This document shows, in pieces, positions 49,609-59,364 of a stretch of DNA of 64,000 nucleotides. Made by a program: the position numbers and the translations under genes. The notes beneath the pieces are model-generated. The model was not told the DNA's origin. It did no database searches and saw only the letters and a program-made list of their open reading frames with translations. Every line of letters begins with the position of its first letter. The stretch's first letter is position 1. This DNA comes from Bryobacter aggregatus MPL3 (GTDB lineage: Bacteria; Acidobacteriota; Terriglobia; Bryobacterales; Bryobacteraceae). The stretch is taken from assembly GCF_000702445.1 (NCBI RefSeq), contig NZ_JNIF01000004.1, positions 124,001 to 188,000 of the forward strand, written 5' to 3'.

Positions 49609-50222
49609 CTGGGCTTCTCCTGACTCTGAGGGGTTTGGGGCGAAGGAGCCGGAGTGAGGATTCCCTGGTCCACGGTGGCGACCTGATCGGGAGGAACATC
49701 TGCGATCGTCGCTTGCTGGCTGGATTGCAGCACGCGAATATAAGCGGCGATCCGCCAGCGGTCGTCGGTGGGCACCTGGGATGCATAATTGGGCATCGCC
49801 CCAAACCCGTTGCTCATGACGTCAAAGAAGTGGCCGACCGGCGCTTTGCGTAGCTTGTCCGTGTGGAACGATGCCGCTTGGCGGAAACCGCGGCGGACCA
49901 CCATTCCGTTGCCATCCCCAATGCGGCTATGGCAGGGCGAGCAGTAGATATTGAATCGCTCTCGGCCTCGATCAAGGTCTGGACGCGTGATCGGGAACGG
50001 AAATAAAGCGACGTCCTGATCCCCCACTTTGCCGGTATAGCGGGCGCTGTCGAGTCGGAGCTGCCCACGCGCGACGGTGCCGTCTATAGACGGTCTGGCA
50101 GATCGTCCGTCGCCAAAAAAGTCGGTCGCGGCAAGCGGCTTATAGCGCGGTTGGTCATGCATGTCCTGGCGGCAACTGAGCAGCAGCAAGGCAACGGCGC
50201 AGAGTGGGAGGCTAGGGCTCAA
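49605..50222 (-). CDS. actE: Alternative Complex III subunit ActE (monoheme cytochrome c lipoprotein)
   Basis: 205 residues with a lipobox (LLLSC, C17), so a periplasm-facing lipoprotein. A single heme motif CSPCH at 94-98 and a candidate axial Met143 (GAMPNYASQV). It transfers electrons to the oxidase or to soluble cytochrome c. The proline/serine-rich C-terminus (PSPQTPQSQEKPR) is disordered. It overlaps actD by 11 bp and actF by 4 bp. Confidence 0.92.
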   Translation of the reverse strand: MSPSLPLCAVALLLLSCRQDMHDQPRYKPLAATDFFGDGRSARPSIDGTVARGQLRLDSARYTGKVGDQDVALFPFPITRPDLDRGRERFNIYCSPCHSRIGDGNGMVVRRGFRQAASFHTDKLRKAPVGHFFDVMSNGFGAMPNYASQVPTDDRWRIAAYIRVLQSSQQATIADVPPDQVATVDQGILTPAPSPQTPQSQEKPR

Positions 50223-50771
50223 CTTCCATCACCTCCGTCGGATCAAACTGTTCGAGAAAGGCTCGCGTCTTCTCGAGATTAAACTTGGGGTCGGTTGATT
50301 CAATGCTCAGGAAAAAGCGGTCCCGCGAGGCACGCACGAACTGCGGGCATTGAACACCGGATGATAAGGCTGCGGCAATCCGTTGAGCGCCAGCATTCCG
50401 ACTACGGCCGTCAGTCCTGCAATGAGCACCATGCACTCAAAGGTGATGGGAATATAGGCGGGCCATGAGTTGAGGGGCCGCCCCGCTACGATATGAGGAT
50501 AGGCAACCACCGTCATCCACCAGCACAAGGTGAAGCCTCCACTGGCGCCGAGAACTCCCGCTACAAACACAAGCCGCTGTACCCAGTTGGTCTGGAACCC
50601 GATGGCCTCAGACAGGCCTTCCACTGGCATCGGTGTATAAGCATCCACGTTGCGGTAACCGGCCAGCCGGGTCAGCCGCGCCGCTTCGAGCAGTGGCTCC
50701 GGCTCCTGGAACTCGGCCATTAGACAGTACACCTGTCTGCGCGGTACAGCATCAGGAGTCGCGGTGAGCAT
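50212..50771 (-). pseudogene. actD: Alternative Complex III subunit ActD, with apparent single-base frameshift
   Basis: ActD (DUF3341) is a two-helix membrane subunit of about 175-190 residues. Here the first 142 codons read well (MAEFQEPEPLLEAARLTRLAGY, two helices, LPQPYHPVFNA), then the frame stops at 50307 after a spurious RSSCVPRGTAFS. The typical end, PQFVRASRDRFFLSIEST then NLEKTRAFLEQFDPTEVMEVEP, is found in another frame to 50212. Adding one C at the CCC tract (plus-strand GGG, 50345-50347) restores a 186-residue ActD. Either a real mutation or an assembly error in a short homopolymer; the surrounding operon is otherwise intact. The first ATG (50771) overlaps actC; GTG or ATG nearer 50720 are alternatives. 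Confidence 0.85.
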
Positions 50772-52167
50772 GCTCGGCCTCCGCGTTCTGGTGCACCACC
50801 TCGCGCATCTCGAAGATCGAGATCGCTGGCAGTCCCCGAATAAACAGGAACATCAGGGTGATGAATAAGCCGATGGTTCCTGCATAAGTGCTCCAATCCC
50901 AGAAGGTCGGATAATACATGCCCCATGAGGACGGAACATAGTCTCGCGTCAAGCTGGTCACGACAATCACGAAACGTTCCAGCCACATCCCCACATTCAC
51001 CACCAGAGAAATCACAAAGACCAGCGGGATGGACATGCGTACGCGTCTCGACCAGAGCAACTGGGGGATGAGGATGTTGCAAAGGATGAGTAGCCAATAG
51101 GTCCACCAATAGCCTCCCGCCCAGACACGGTTGATAAACGCATAGCGTTCGTATTGACCGGAGCTATACCAGGCCATGAAGGCTTCCATCGCATATCCGT
51201 AGGCGACGATGAGTCCGGTTCCCAGCATGACCTTGGACATGCATTCGATGTGGCGCATCGTGATCAGGTCTTCGAGGTGATACCAGCGGCGAACTGGAAT
51301 GGCGAGGGTCAACACCATCGCGAAGCCCGAGTAAATGGCGCCGGCGACAAAATAGGGAGGAAAGATCGTGGTGTGCCACCCGGGCAGCGTTGCCACGGAG
51401 AAGTCGAAGCTCACCACCGAATGCACAGAAATGACAAGCGGCGTCGAGAGTCCGGCGAGCAGGAGATAGGCCTTCTGGTACCGCGCCCAGTGTTTGGCCG
51501 AGCCTCGCCAGCCGAGTGCCAAGGAGCCATAGATCTTTTGGGCTGTCCGGTTACCGGCCTTGTCTCGCATGGTGGCGAGATCGGGAATCAATCCAGTGAA
51601 CCAGAAGACCAGCGAGATGGTCGCGTAAGTGGAAACGGCGAACACGTCCCAGATCAACGGACTGCGCGGCTGCGGCCACAGCCACATCGTATTCGGATAG
51701 GGCAAGAGCCAGTAAGCGAGCCAAGGCCTCCCCAGATGCAGGATGGGGAACATCCCGGCGCAAGCTACGGCAAACAGAGTCATGGCCTCGGCAAAGCGGT
51801 TGATCGAGGTGCGCCAGTCCTGTTTGAGCAGCAGCAGAATAGCCGAGATCAAGGTCCCAGCATGGCCAATTCCAATCCACCAGACAAAGTTGATGATCGC
51901 GAAGCCCCAGGCCACTGGCATGTTGACTCCCCAAATTCCAATGCCTCGCAGAAACAGCCAGGTGATGGAGATCAGGAAGAGATTGATCAATACGAAGCCA
52001 ATCGCAAAGCCGAGAAACAACTGCGGCGGTGTCTTCAGGAACGGACGGAAAACAACACCGCTGATCTGATCCGTTACCGTGCCAAAGTCATGGCCGGGAC
52101 CGATCACCTTGTCTGGGCCCGGGTCCAGTGTGGCGACAGCGGTGGATCTTGGATCTTCCGGAGTCAT
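50752..52167 (-). CDS. actC: Alternative Complex III subunit ActC (NrfD-like quinol-binding)
   Basis: 471 residues, ten helices of the NrfD/polysulfide reductase family. Typical stretches are GINMPVAWG-like NMPVAWGFAIINFVWWIGIGHAG, LLLKQDWRTSINRFAEAMT, VVSFDFSVATLPGWHTTIFPPYFV and RHIECMSKVMLGTGLIVAYGY. ActC contributes the quinol site and is a candidate proton pathway. It lies 7 bp after actB. Confidence 0.94.
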   Translation of the reverse strand: MTPEDPRSTAVATLDPGPDKVIGPGHDFGTVTDQISGVVFRPFLKTPPQLFLGFAIGFVLINLFLISITWLFLRGIGIWGVNMPVAWGFAIINFVWWIGIGHAGTLISAILLLLKQDWRTSINRFAEAMTLFAVACAGMFPILHLGRPWLAYWLLPYPNTMWLWPQPRSPLIWDVFAVSTYATISLVFWFTGLIPDLATMRDKAGNRTAQKIYGSLALGWRGSAKHWARYQKAYLLLAGLSTPLVISVHSVVSFDFSVATLPGWHTTIFPPYFVAGAIYSGFAMVLTLAIPVRRWYHLEDLITMRHIECMSKVMLGTGLIVAYGYAMEAFMAWYSSGQYERYAFINRVWAGGYWWTYWLLILCNILIPQLLWSRRVRMSIPLVFVISLVVNVGMWLERFVIVVTSLTRDYVPSSWGMYYPTFWDWSTYAGTIGLFITLMFLFIRGLPAISIFEMREVVHQNAEAEHAHRDS

Positions 52168-52174
52168 GAATCGC

Positions 52175-55081
52175 TCAGCCTTTCTCCAGATCGGGATTGG
52201 GATTGCGAAGCCGTGCCAGATAAGTGGTGCGAGGCCGCGTATTCAGTTCCTCGAGCAGTCCATAGTTGCGGTGCTCCCGTTTCGCTTGGGAGACCCGGCT
52301 CTTGGGATCATTCAGATCTCCAAAGACAATTGCTTGTGCAGGGCACACCTGCTGGCAGGCGGTTACGATCTCTCCATCGGTGAGCGCTTGATTCCGTTTC
52401 TCACTCTCAATCTTGGCTTCGGTGATGCGCTGCACACAGTAACTACACTTCTCCATCACGCCGCGGCTTCGTACGCTGACATCCGGGTTCCGGGCTCCAA
52501 ACAGACTCTTCGTATCCCAGTCGGCGTAGAGCAGGAAATTGAAACGGCGCACCTTATAGGGGCAGTTGTTCGAGCAGTAGCGTGTCCCAACGCAACGGTT
52601 ATAAACCATTTCATTGAGACCTTCCGCACTATGAACCGTTGCCGCAACCGGACACACCAATTCGCAGGGCGCGTTTTCACAATGCATGCAAGGAACGGGT
52701 TGATAGTACGTTGCGGGATCTTCGAGCGAACCCTGGTAATAGCGATCGACTCGCAGCCAATTCATATGCCGGCCTTTGGAAACCTCGGCCTTGCCGACTA
52801 CGGAGATATTGTTCTCCGATTGGCAGGCGATCGTACACGCATGGCATCCGGTACAAGCCGTAAGATCGATCGACATGCCCCATTTATGTGCCTTGTATTC
52901 CCACAACGGGAAGAGTGTCGTTTCATCGGCCACATGCTTTTCTTCTGGATTCGCGAACTCAGGATTCTGGTGATAGTCGTCAAATGTGGCGGCCCGGAAC
53001 GGATCTCGCTCCTCCATCGTCTGGGTGTGTTGCGTGGTGGCGAAGGGGTAGCCGCTGGAGATGCGCGTCAGGGACGCTCCCACGCCGTGTCCAATGTCTG
53101 TGCTGGGGCGCAAGGCATAGGCATTGAACCCAATGCCGTTCGCGACTTTGCCTGCTCGTGTCCGTCCATATCCAAAATGCACGGTCAGCGATTCGTCGGC
53201 GTGGCCCGGCAGCATCCAGATAGGGCCCTTCACCTTGCGGCCTTGGAACTGAAGCTCCACCACGTCGCCTGTGGTCACCCCGTAATGCTGTGCGCTCTTC
53301 GGTGAGATCCAGACGGCGTTGTCCCATGTCATTTTGTTCTGCGGCTTCGGCATTTCTTGCAGCCATGCGTTGTTGGACAAGGACCCGTCTCCAACAGCCG
53401 GATCTGGACGGAAGACGATCTCGAGACTGGAGGATGGCGTTGTCCCCAGCGTCGGTGTCTGGATGATGGGCGGGGTTCTTTCTGCAAAGGCGCTGCCGGC
53501 GATCACTCCATCGTGAAGCGATCTCTGCCAGAACTCCTGGAAGTCCGCCGCCGGGTGTTGTCCCTGCCAATAATCGCGGACCGTATCATGAGCCGTTCGT
53601 CCGGTCCGATGCTCCAATACGTTCAGCAGTTCATGTGAAGTTTTCCCGCCGTAGATCGGCGCGATTAGTGGCTGGAGGATCGAGACGGTACCGTCGTAAG
53701 CCCGCGCATCGCTCCAACTCTCAAGAAAGTGGGCCGCGGGCAGATGCCAGTGACTCCAGGCTGCCGTTTCGTCCGCATACAATCCCAGATGCACCCGGGT
53801 TTTGACTTTCTTGAATTCCTGCAGAAAGTTGAGATCTGCGGGCGCATCGTAGACCGGATTGCCTCCCAGCACCAGTAGCGTTTCTACTGCGCCGCTACTC
53901 ATGTCTTTTACTAGTTCACGAAGAGACTGCAACTCATCGATCGGCTTTGCTTCGACAGGGTCGGTGTAGAGCACGGTCTTGCCCGCATTGCCGAGCATTT
54001 GATTGATCGCGTGTGCCAGAACGTGGACCTTTGCGGGTTGCTGCTCGCCAGCGATGAGGATGCTCGCCCCTCGCTGCGCCTGCAGGTCCTTTGCGATTGC
54101 GCGCACTATCGCAGTGGATCCGCTCGAAGGTTCCTTCAACTCCTGATAAAGAGCTGCTGCAAATGCTTCCACCTCACAACTGCGCATGCGCAATCGATGT
54201 TCCGCCATCCCCCCTGCAATGGAAGGCGTGCCTTCGGCCACATAGAGCCGCGGTGGTGTCTCGGATGCGCGTTCCGCCGCAGCACGGCGTCGAGCACTGT
54301 AGTCCCTGGTATAACGCAGGTTGCCCGGCATTGTAGAAGATAAGAAATCCGCATCGAGAGAGACAATGACGTTGGCCCGGTCAAAGCGGTAGATCGTATT
54401 GAAGGGCTGGCCGGAAGCGGCCAGGGCCCCAGCGCGTACCGAGTGCCGGCCGCAGGCTTCATACTGATGCCACTTCGCGGACGGAAGCGTCGTCAGGAAT
54501 TCTTGGATCTGTGCCGCGAGTGTGAGCGAGGTTACTGTTCCCGTCAGCAAGCGCAGCCCTTCCCCTTTCTTGGTTGCCGCCGTCTCGCGGGCCGTGGTGA
54601 TGGCGGAGACGAAATTGCCCCAAGTACTGATGTTGCCCCTGTGGATCACGGCTTGCGAACGGTCCGGATCGTAGAGTGTCAGGATGCTGGCCTGCATCGC
54701 TGCATCGGTCGCACCGAGGCTCGCGGGATGTAGTGGGTTCCCTTCGATCTTGGTTGGGCGGCCCAATTGACTCTCCACGAGTAAGCCGGTCGCAATGCCG
54801 CCATAGGTTGCGGCCGTCGCATAGAACAGCGAGTTGCCAGGAACGAAGTTTTCCGGTTGGCGTACATAAGGGACGATCGCTTCTTTCGGTTGCACCGTGC
54901 AGCCAGTCGCCCCGGCCATCACGATGGAAGCGCCCATCAGTGTGAGAAAGCGTCGCCGTGAGCCCGGATCATTCCAATCCGGAGTTCGATTGGGGAACTC
55001 GTCTTCAACGAAGGCGCGGAACTCCTCAGTCTTCGCCAATTCCTCCAAGCTGCGCCAGTATTGAGGGAGTTCTTGGGGCAT
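52175..55081 (-). CDS. actB: Alternative Complex III subunit ActB (molybdopterin-oxidoreductase-like plus Fe-S domain)
   Basis: 968 residues. A twin-arginine signal (SRRRFLTLMGASIVMAG) is at about 41-57. A large MoCo-oxidoreductase-like domain without the expected cofactor ligand follows, then a ferredoxin-like domain from about 730 with four cysteine clusters: CTGCHACTIACQSEN, CMHCENAPCELVCP, CVGTRYCSNNCPYK and CSYCVQRITEAK...CQQVCPAQ. These hold one [3Fe-4S] and three [4Fe-4S] in studied complexes. It conducts electrons from quinol to ActA/E. It overlaps no neighbour; actA ends 4 bp upstream. Confidence 0.95.
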   Translation of the reverse strand: MPQELPQYWRSLEELAKTEEFRAFVEDEFPNRTPDWNDPGSRRRFLTLMGASIVMAGATGCTVQPKEAIVPYVRQPENFVPGNSLFYATAATYGGIATGLLVESQLGRPTKIEGNPLHPASLGATDAAMQASILTLYDPDRSQAVIHRGNISTWGNFVSAITTARETAATKKGEGLRLLTGTVTSLTLAAQIQEFLTTLPSAKWHQYEACGRHSVRAGALAASGQPFNTIYRFDRANVIVSLDADFLSSTMPGNLRYTRDYSARRRAAAERASETPPRLYVAEGTPSIAGGMAEHRLRMRSCEVEAFAAALYQELKEPSSGSTAIVRAIAKDLQAQRGASILIAGEQQPAKVHVLAHAINQMLGNAGKTVLYTDPVEAKPIDELQSLRELVKDMSSGAVETLLVLGGNPVYDAPADLNFLQEFKKVKTRVHLGLYADETAAWSHWHLPAAHFLESWSDARAYDGTVSILQPLIAPIYGGKTSHELLNVLEHRTGRTAHDTVRDYWQGQHPAADFQEFWQRSLHDGVIAGSAFAERTPPIIQTPTLGTTPSSSLEIVFRPDPAVGDGSLSNNAWLQEMPKPQNKMTWDNAVWISPKSAQHYGVTTGDVVELQFQGRKVKGPIWMLPGHADESLTVHFGYGRTRAGKVANGIGFNAYALRPSTDIGHGVGASLTRISSGYPFATTQHTQTMEERDPFRAATFDDYHQNPEFANPEEKHVADETTLFPLWEYKAHKWGMSIDLTACTGCHACTIACQSENNISVVGKAEVSKGRHMNWLRVDRYYQGSLEDPATYYQPVPCMHCENAPCELVCPVAATVHSAEGLNEMVYNRCVGTRYCSNNCPYKVRRFNFLLYADWDTKSLFGARNPDVSVRSRGVMEKCSYCVQRITEAKIESEKRNQALTDGEIVTACQQVCPAQAIVFGDLNDPKSRVSQAKREHRNYGLLEELNTRPRTTYLARLRNPNPDLEKG

Positions 55082-55085
55082 GGAT

Positions 55086-55739
55086 TCACCGGTGGCAAGT
55101 CACACAATCTGTTAGGCTCTGCACTTGATACTGAGCGACTAACTGCGGTCCAATGATGTCCTGGTTCGATGCGGGAGTCAGATAAGCGGGATTGAAGATC
55201 TGGTCTCGCGGACGCACATGTCTCTCGGGGGCGCGATGGCATTCCACGCACCATTGCATATAGAGGGTGTTCACCTTGTAGGTCAACGGCATCTGGTCCA
55301 CCCGGCCATGGCAGGAGGAGCATCCAATGCCCTTGCTCACATGAATGCTGTGATCGAAGTAAACGAAGTCCGGCAGGTCATAGACACGGGTCCATTGCAG
55401 CGATTTCCCGGAACGGAAACTCTCGCGCACCGGTTCTAACATCGCCGCATTTGTCCAGATTTGTGCGTGACAACTCATGCACGTTTCAGTGGAGGGAATC
55501 CCGGCGAACTTGGAGGTCTCGACAGAACCGTGACAATAGCGGCAATCAATGCCGTCGTCGGCAACGTGATGTTTGTGGCTGAAGGGGACGTGCTGATCAA
55601 TCGCGAGGCCAACGCCGGTTGTCGTCGAGCCGGCATTCAGCAGGTAAGCGGCGCAGAGGATGCCGATCGCGGTCAATACTACGACAGCAATGGCGATTCT
55701 AGCGAGGTTGTTGGCACTCCGATGAAAGACTTGAGCCAT
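55086..55739 (-). CDS. actA: Alternative Complex III subunit ActA (pentaheme cytochrome c)
   Basis: 217 residues with one N-terminal transmembrane helix (IAIAVVVLTAIGILCAAYLL). Five CxxCH heme sites are at 66-70, 87-91, 140-144, 164-168 and 212-216, so all five hemes are present. It is the first gene of the respiratory operon. Upstream (55740-55867) I see no convincing promoter by eye. Confidence 0.95.
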   Translation of the reverse strand: MAQVFHRSANNLARIAIAVVVLTAIGILCAAYLLNAGSTTTGVGLAIDQHVPFSHKHHVADDGIDCRYCHGSVETSKFAGIPSTETCMSCHAQIWTNAAMLEPVRESFRSGKSLQWTRVYDLPDFVYFDHSIHVSKGIGCSSCHGRVDQMPLTYKVNTLYMQWCVECHRAPERHVRPRDQIFNPAYLTPASNQDIIGPQLVAQYQVQSLTDCVTCHR

Positions 55740-55867
55740 CTACGTCACAAACCATCGATTGTGCCGGTAGGATAAGCTCGTGACTGTTTCCGTTACTTAA
55801 TTTCGGTGATTTCGTTTTTTAGTCTGCGCGCGGGAGTGACCGCCCGGAGACTGAAGCTACTTTGTGC

Positions 55868-56071
55868 TCAGGCGACGGCCCGGCGGCCACGCAACAAGGT
55901 GGCCGGTAAGGTGACGATCGACCAGACCAGATGCAGCACGCCGCCTACAGCGATCCCCACGATCCGAAAGGGCAGAAGCAAAAGCCAAACAATGGGATAG
56001 AGCACCAGTGCCAGCAACGCCAGCGGCCAGCACAGCACGAAGAGCAATAGCCAAAGTACGAAGGTCAGCAT
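55868..56071 (-). CDS. Small hydrophobic membrane protein (67 aa)
   Basis: ATG 56071 gives a protein of nearly all hydrophobic residues: two helices (FVLWLLLFVLCWPLALLALVL and LLLLPFRIVGIAVGGVLHLVW) and a basic RGRRAVA end. No ribosome site is obvious. The frame reads with codon use like its neighbours, but it is short and unsupported by homology I can name, so it may not be real. It lies between actA and a terminator. Confidence 0.45.
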   Translation of the reverse strand: MLTFVLWLLLFVLCWPLALLALVLYPIVWLLLLPFRIVGIAVGGVLHLVWSIVTLPATLLRGRRAVA

Positions 56072-56121
56072 CACTGAAGAATACGAGAATGGCGCTGTGA
56101 AAGTTCGCCTTCCAGAAATCA

Positions 56122-56155
56122 AAAAAGGGCGCCTCCCGAGAGAGGCGCCCTTTTC
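56122..56155 (-). terminator. Intrinsic terminator of the NHL gene (bidirectional-looking)
   Basis: Nine perfect pairs (GGGCGCCTC / GAGGCGCCC) with a 6-nt loop, flanked by six A on the plus-strand left and four T on the right. On the minus strand the T-run comes at 56127-56122, 16-50 bp after the NHL stop codon. Confidence 0.9.
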
Positions 56156-56170
56156 TTCCCGATCGGGAAT

Positions 56171-59100
56171 TTACTGCTTGACTGCGATTGTCGTACCCTT
56201 CTGTTGTTGACTGGGGACAGACCGGAGTTGCACCAGAACGCTGACCGAATTGCCAGGGGCAACAGTATCCGGAATCTTCACATTCAACTGCCAGAGGCCG
56301 ATATAGCCCGGCGCCAATCCTGAGTACAAAATATTGGCGGACGAAACAATCAATCCGTTGAAGTAGACGTCCGGCTTTTCTGTGCCCACCGAAAGCGGAG
56401 AACTGCCCGCTGGCTTACCGTCAGCAGGGGCATTCGAAACTGGGCCCAGACCCGTTCCATACAGCTGAATCACCTTGCCTCGCGCGATCGGATTGGAGGT
56501 GGAATTGACGGTGTTGTCTTCGTTGAGTGCTGAGATCTGCCCCCCGCCGGTCGCCGTGGCGGTAAAGAAGCCGGGCGAAACTACGTCAATCGGAACCAGG
56601 CTCGAAGCCATGACTTGCCCCGTCGACTTGCGGATGACGGTGACATCGGCGTTCAGCCCGGGCTGAGCGTTGGAAGGAACCTGATAGTTAATCTGAGTCG
56701 GTCCAACGTAGTAAAGCGGAACAGGAACGTCATTGAAGAGTACCTGCGTGTCGCCGAGTTCTGTCGGCCAGGTCGAGCCCGTCGCGACAACTTCGCTCGT
56801 TGCAAATGTGCCACCCTGCGCGTACATGCTGGCAATCATGCCGCCTGCCAGATAGACGTTCTGCTGGTTCGCTGCATTGACACTATATTGTGCCTGATAG
56901 AAGAAGGTAATGCGATTCGCCGCATCGGACGACACCAGATTCGAATTTTGATCTACCTTCACGTCGAGCGGGTAGATTCCCTGGTTCACCGCGAGATTCC
57001 CGGTGGAGCTCACCGAAAGGAATTCATAAGACGGGAAGCGGAGGTTCCGCCGGTTATTTCCGTCGGTGACCCACAATTCCGCTGTACGCGGATCCGAGTT
57101 GATGCCGATCGGAGAATTGAAGCCCGACAGGCTCAGCGCCGGACTCGGGTCCGTGCCCGCCTGAGGAACGCGGTTGTAGATCATCATGCGCTGGTTCCCC
57201 GCATCAATGACATACATACGGTCATCGACATCAACGGCGATGCCGCGCGGGCCATTGAAGCGCTTGCCGTCAGCGCTGGCAATTGTCGAGATGAGGTCCG
57301 GTTGCCCAAAGACATTCGCTGCGGCTTGGCCGTTCGTAAAGTCTCCATCCGTCGGGCGAATAAAGAACAGAATGCGGTTATGCGCGTTATCAGAGACCAG
57401 CAAGTGGCCCCCAGCCGTGAAAGCCAGCGCCATCGGTGCACTCATGTTGCGCGGGCTGGCGTCCGTGATCTTCCCGGTATAGCTTGATTGGCCCAGCACC
57501 AGATTGGGCTTGAGATTCGACATGTTGTCGAAGGGACGCGGATAGCGCAGCACGCGGCTATTCAGGGTGTCGGCAATATACAGATCGCCCTTGGCGTCCA
57601 CGGCAACGGCGTGGGGCAGGAACAAACCTGTCTGATTCGGAACGTTCGGATTTCCGTCAGGAGAATTAATCGTGGTCCGGTTGAGGCTCACTTGTCCGAT
57701 GACCAGATCCGCGCTCTTGCCGAGTGTCACATTGCGGACATCGCGGAAGCCAAGAACGCGGTTGTTCAGGGTATCCGCAACATAGAGAATGTTCCCATCT
57801 AGCGCAATGCCACCACCGCGATAGACCTTGCCTGCATAAGTGCCGTTGAAGTAAAACTCCTTGCCCTCGACAAGATTCGGCGCATTCAAGTCCAGACCAT
57901 CCTGACCGAATACCTTGGTAGCTGTCGCTGCATAGGGGGCTCCGCCAGAAACCATCAACACCCGATGATTATTCACGTCGGCGACAAACATGTTGTTGCC
58001 AGATGCGATGGCGTCCACCGGAAGATTGAATCCGGCTCCGCTCGGTACACGCGCTCCGCGGTTGCTATCTCCGGAGTTAAAGTCATTCTGCCCGATGACA
58101 TCGGTCATTCTCGGCGAGAACGACGCTGTTTCTCCAGGCCAGGAATCCGGTACTCCGTAGCGAACGATTCGGTGATACCGGGCGTCGACGACATAGAGCT
58201 GGTTGTTCACAACAAAGAGGCCTTCGGGCGACCCGAGCGCGACATCGTTAATCGTCGGCGGTGTCACCTGTCCTTGTTGCAGCACAAGGACGCCCAGAAT
58301 GCGCTCTGCGGACTGTCCCGTTGCCCCTGGATTCCGATAGACGACAACCCGGGCACGGGCATCGCTCACGTAGAGCCGGCCATCGCCGCCGAACGCAATA
58401 CCAGTCGGGATATAAAGGGATGATTTCTCGCGGGGATCCCCTTGATTCGGAACATTCGCCGTCAAGCTCAACTGCCCGAGTGCCACATCGGCATCGGGGC
58501 CAAACGATCCGGGCTGCAGCACTCGCGCAGGAAAGCGCAGGACGCGATGATTTCCTGGATCGGCCACCCACAAATTCCCGTTCGCATCAAAAGCAAGACG
58601 GACCCGGAAGATATTCGATCCCAGATCGCTGAGATACAGAGTACTGGCCAATGGCGTGGACCGTCCCTGATTCGGAGTACGGCCGCTATTTCCGCCTGAA
58701 GCGCTTCCAAAGCTCTGCTGGCCCAGCATCACATCAATTTCCAGTAACTGGTCTGTAGGTTGATCGAAGGGACGCGGATAACGAAGAATGCGATTGTTAT
58801 TGGAGTCCACGACATAGAGATTGCCTTGCGGATCCACGGTCAATCCCGTAGGGGCATTGAGTCCGGTTGTAAAGCTGGTGCCTGGACCATTGGGGTCAGA
58901 CCGGAAACGATCCCGCTGTCCGATCACCAGGTCAGCTTGTGCGCCATTGGAGGCCGATACGGCGTTCTTCCATGCCAGAACCCGGTTATTGCCTGTGTCG
59001 GCGACATAGAGAATATTGGCGCCGCCACTGGTATCCAGGGCAACGCCCTGGGGACCGGCCAGTTCTCGCCCTTCCACCCAATTGGGAGCTGCCGTAATCA

Positions 59101-59227
59101 AGTCTTTCTTTGGCTGCCCGAGAACTCGCGAGGCATTAGGGTTGAGCTTGACGCTAGTCGGCTGTCCCCAAAGTGGGATCAGCGTAGCAGACAAGACTAT
59201 GGCTTGTACGAAAAATTTCGATTTCAT
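56171..59227 (-). CDS. Secreted NHL-repeat protein with C-terminal Solibacter-type domain
   Basis: 1018 residues with a signal peptide (IVLSATLIPLWG). Residues 30-770 form about ten NHL/beta-propeller repeats, each with a pattern like LYVADTGNNRVLAW, LYVVDSNNNRILRYPRPFD, LYIADTLNSRVLRYP or LFVADVNNHRVLMV. From about 790 a C-terminal domain of the TIGR03437 type (IQLYGTGLGPVSNAPADG, VYFNGLIVSSANILYSGLAPGY) closes the protein. This domain is hugely expanded in Solibacter-related Acidobacteria and is probably cell-surface. Ligand unknown. Confidence 0.9.
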   Translation of the reverse strand: MKSKFFVQAIVLSATLIPLWGQPTSVKLNPNASRVLGQPKKDLITAAPNWVEGRELAGPQGVALDTSGGANILYVADTGNNRVLAWKNAVSASNGAQADLVIGQRDRFRSDPNGPGTSFTTGLNAPTGLTVDPQGNLYVVDSNNNRILRYPRPFDQPTDQLLEIDVMLGQQSFGSASGGNSGRTPNQGRSTPLASTLYLSDLGSNIFRVRLAFDANGNLWVADPGNHRVLRFPARVLQPGSFGPDADVALGQLSLTANVPNQGDPREKSSLYIPTGIAFGGDGRLYVSDARARVVVYRNPGATGQSAERILGVLVLQQGQVTPPTINDVALGSPEGLFVVNNQLYVVDARYHRIVRYGVPDSWPGETASFSPRMTDVIGQNDFNSGDSNRGARVPSGAGFNLPVDAIASGNNMFVADVNNHRVLMVSGGAPYAATATKVFGQDGLDLNAPNLVEGKEFYFNGTYAGKVYRGGGIALDGNILYVADTLNNRVLGFRDVRNVTLGKSADLVIGQVSLNRTTINSPDGNPNVPNQTGLFLPHAVAVDAKGDLYIADTLNSRVLRYPRPFDNMSNLKPNLVLGQSSYTGKITDASPRNMSAPMALAFTAGGHLLVSDNAHNRILFFIRPTDGDFTNGQAAANVFGQPDLISTIASADGKRFNGPRGIAVDVDDRMYVIDAGNQRMMIYNRVPQAGTDPSPALSLSGFNSPIGINSDPRTAELWVTDGNNRRNLRFPSYEFLSVSSTGNLAVNQGIYPLDVKVDQNSNLVSSDAANRITFFYQAQYSVNAANQQNVYLAGGMIASMYAQGGTFATSEVVATGSTWPTELGDTQVLFNDVPVPLYYVGPTQINYQVPSNAQPGLNADVTVIRKSTGQVMASSLVPIDVVSPGFFTATATGGGQISALNEDNTVNSTSNPIARGKVIQLYGTGLGPVSNAPADGKPAGSSPLSVGTEKPDVYFNGLIVSSANILYSGLAPGYIGLWQLNVKIPDTVAPGNSVSVLVQLRSVPSQQQKGTTIAVKQ

Positions 59228-59364
59228 TCGTTAATTCCTAGGAAGGACAGACGCGGGGAAGTCCGTTTAATTCACTTTCTATCATGGCAGAAAACAAAAT
59301 GGAATCCATCTGTTCTGCCCCTGGTACCGCCTGCTCTGCTCCTGTGGCGGGAATGCCGGATAGA

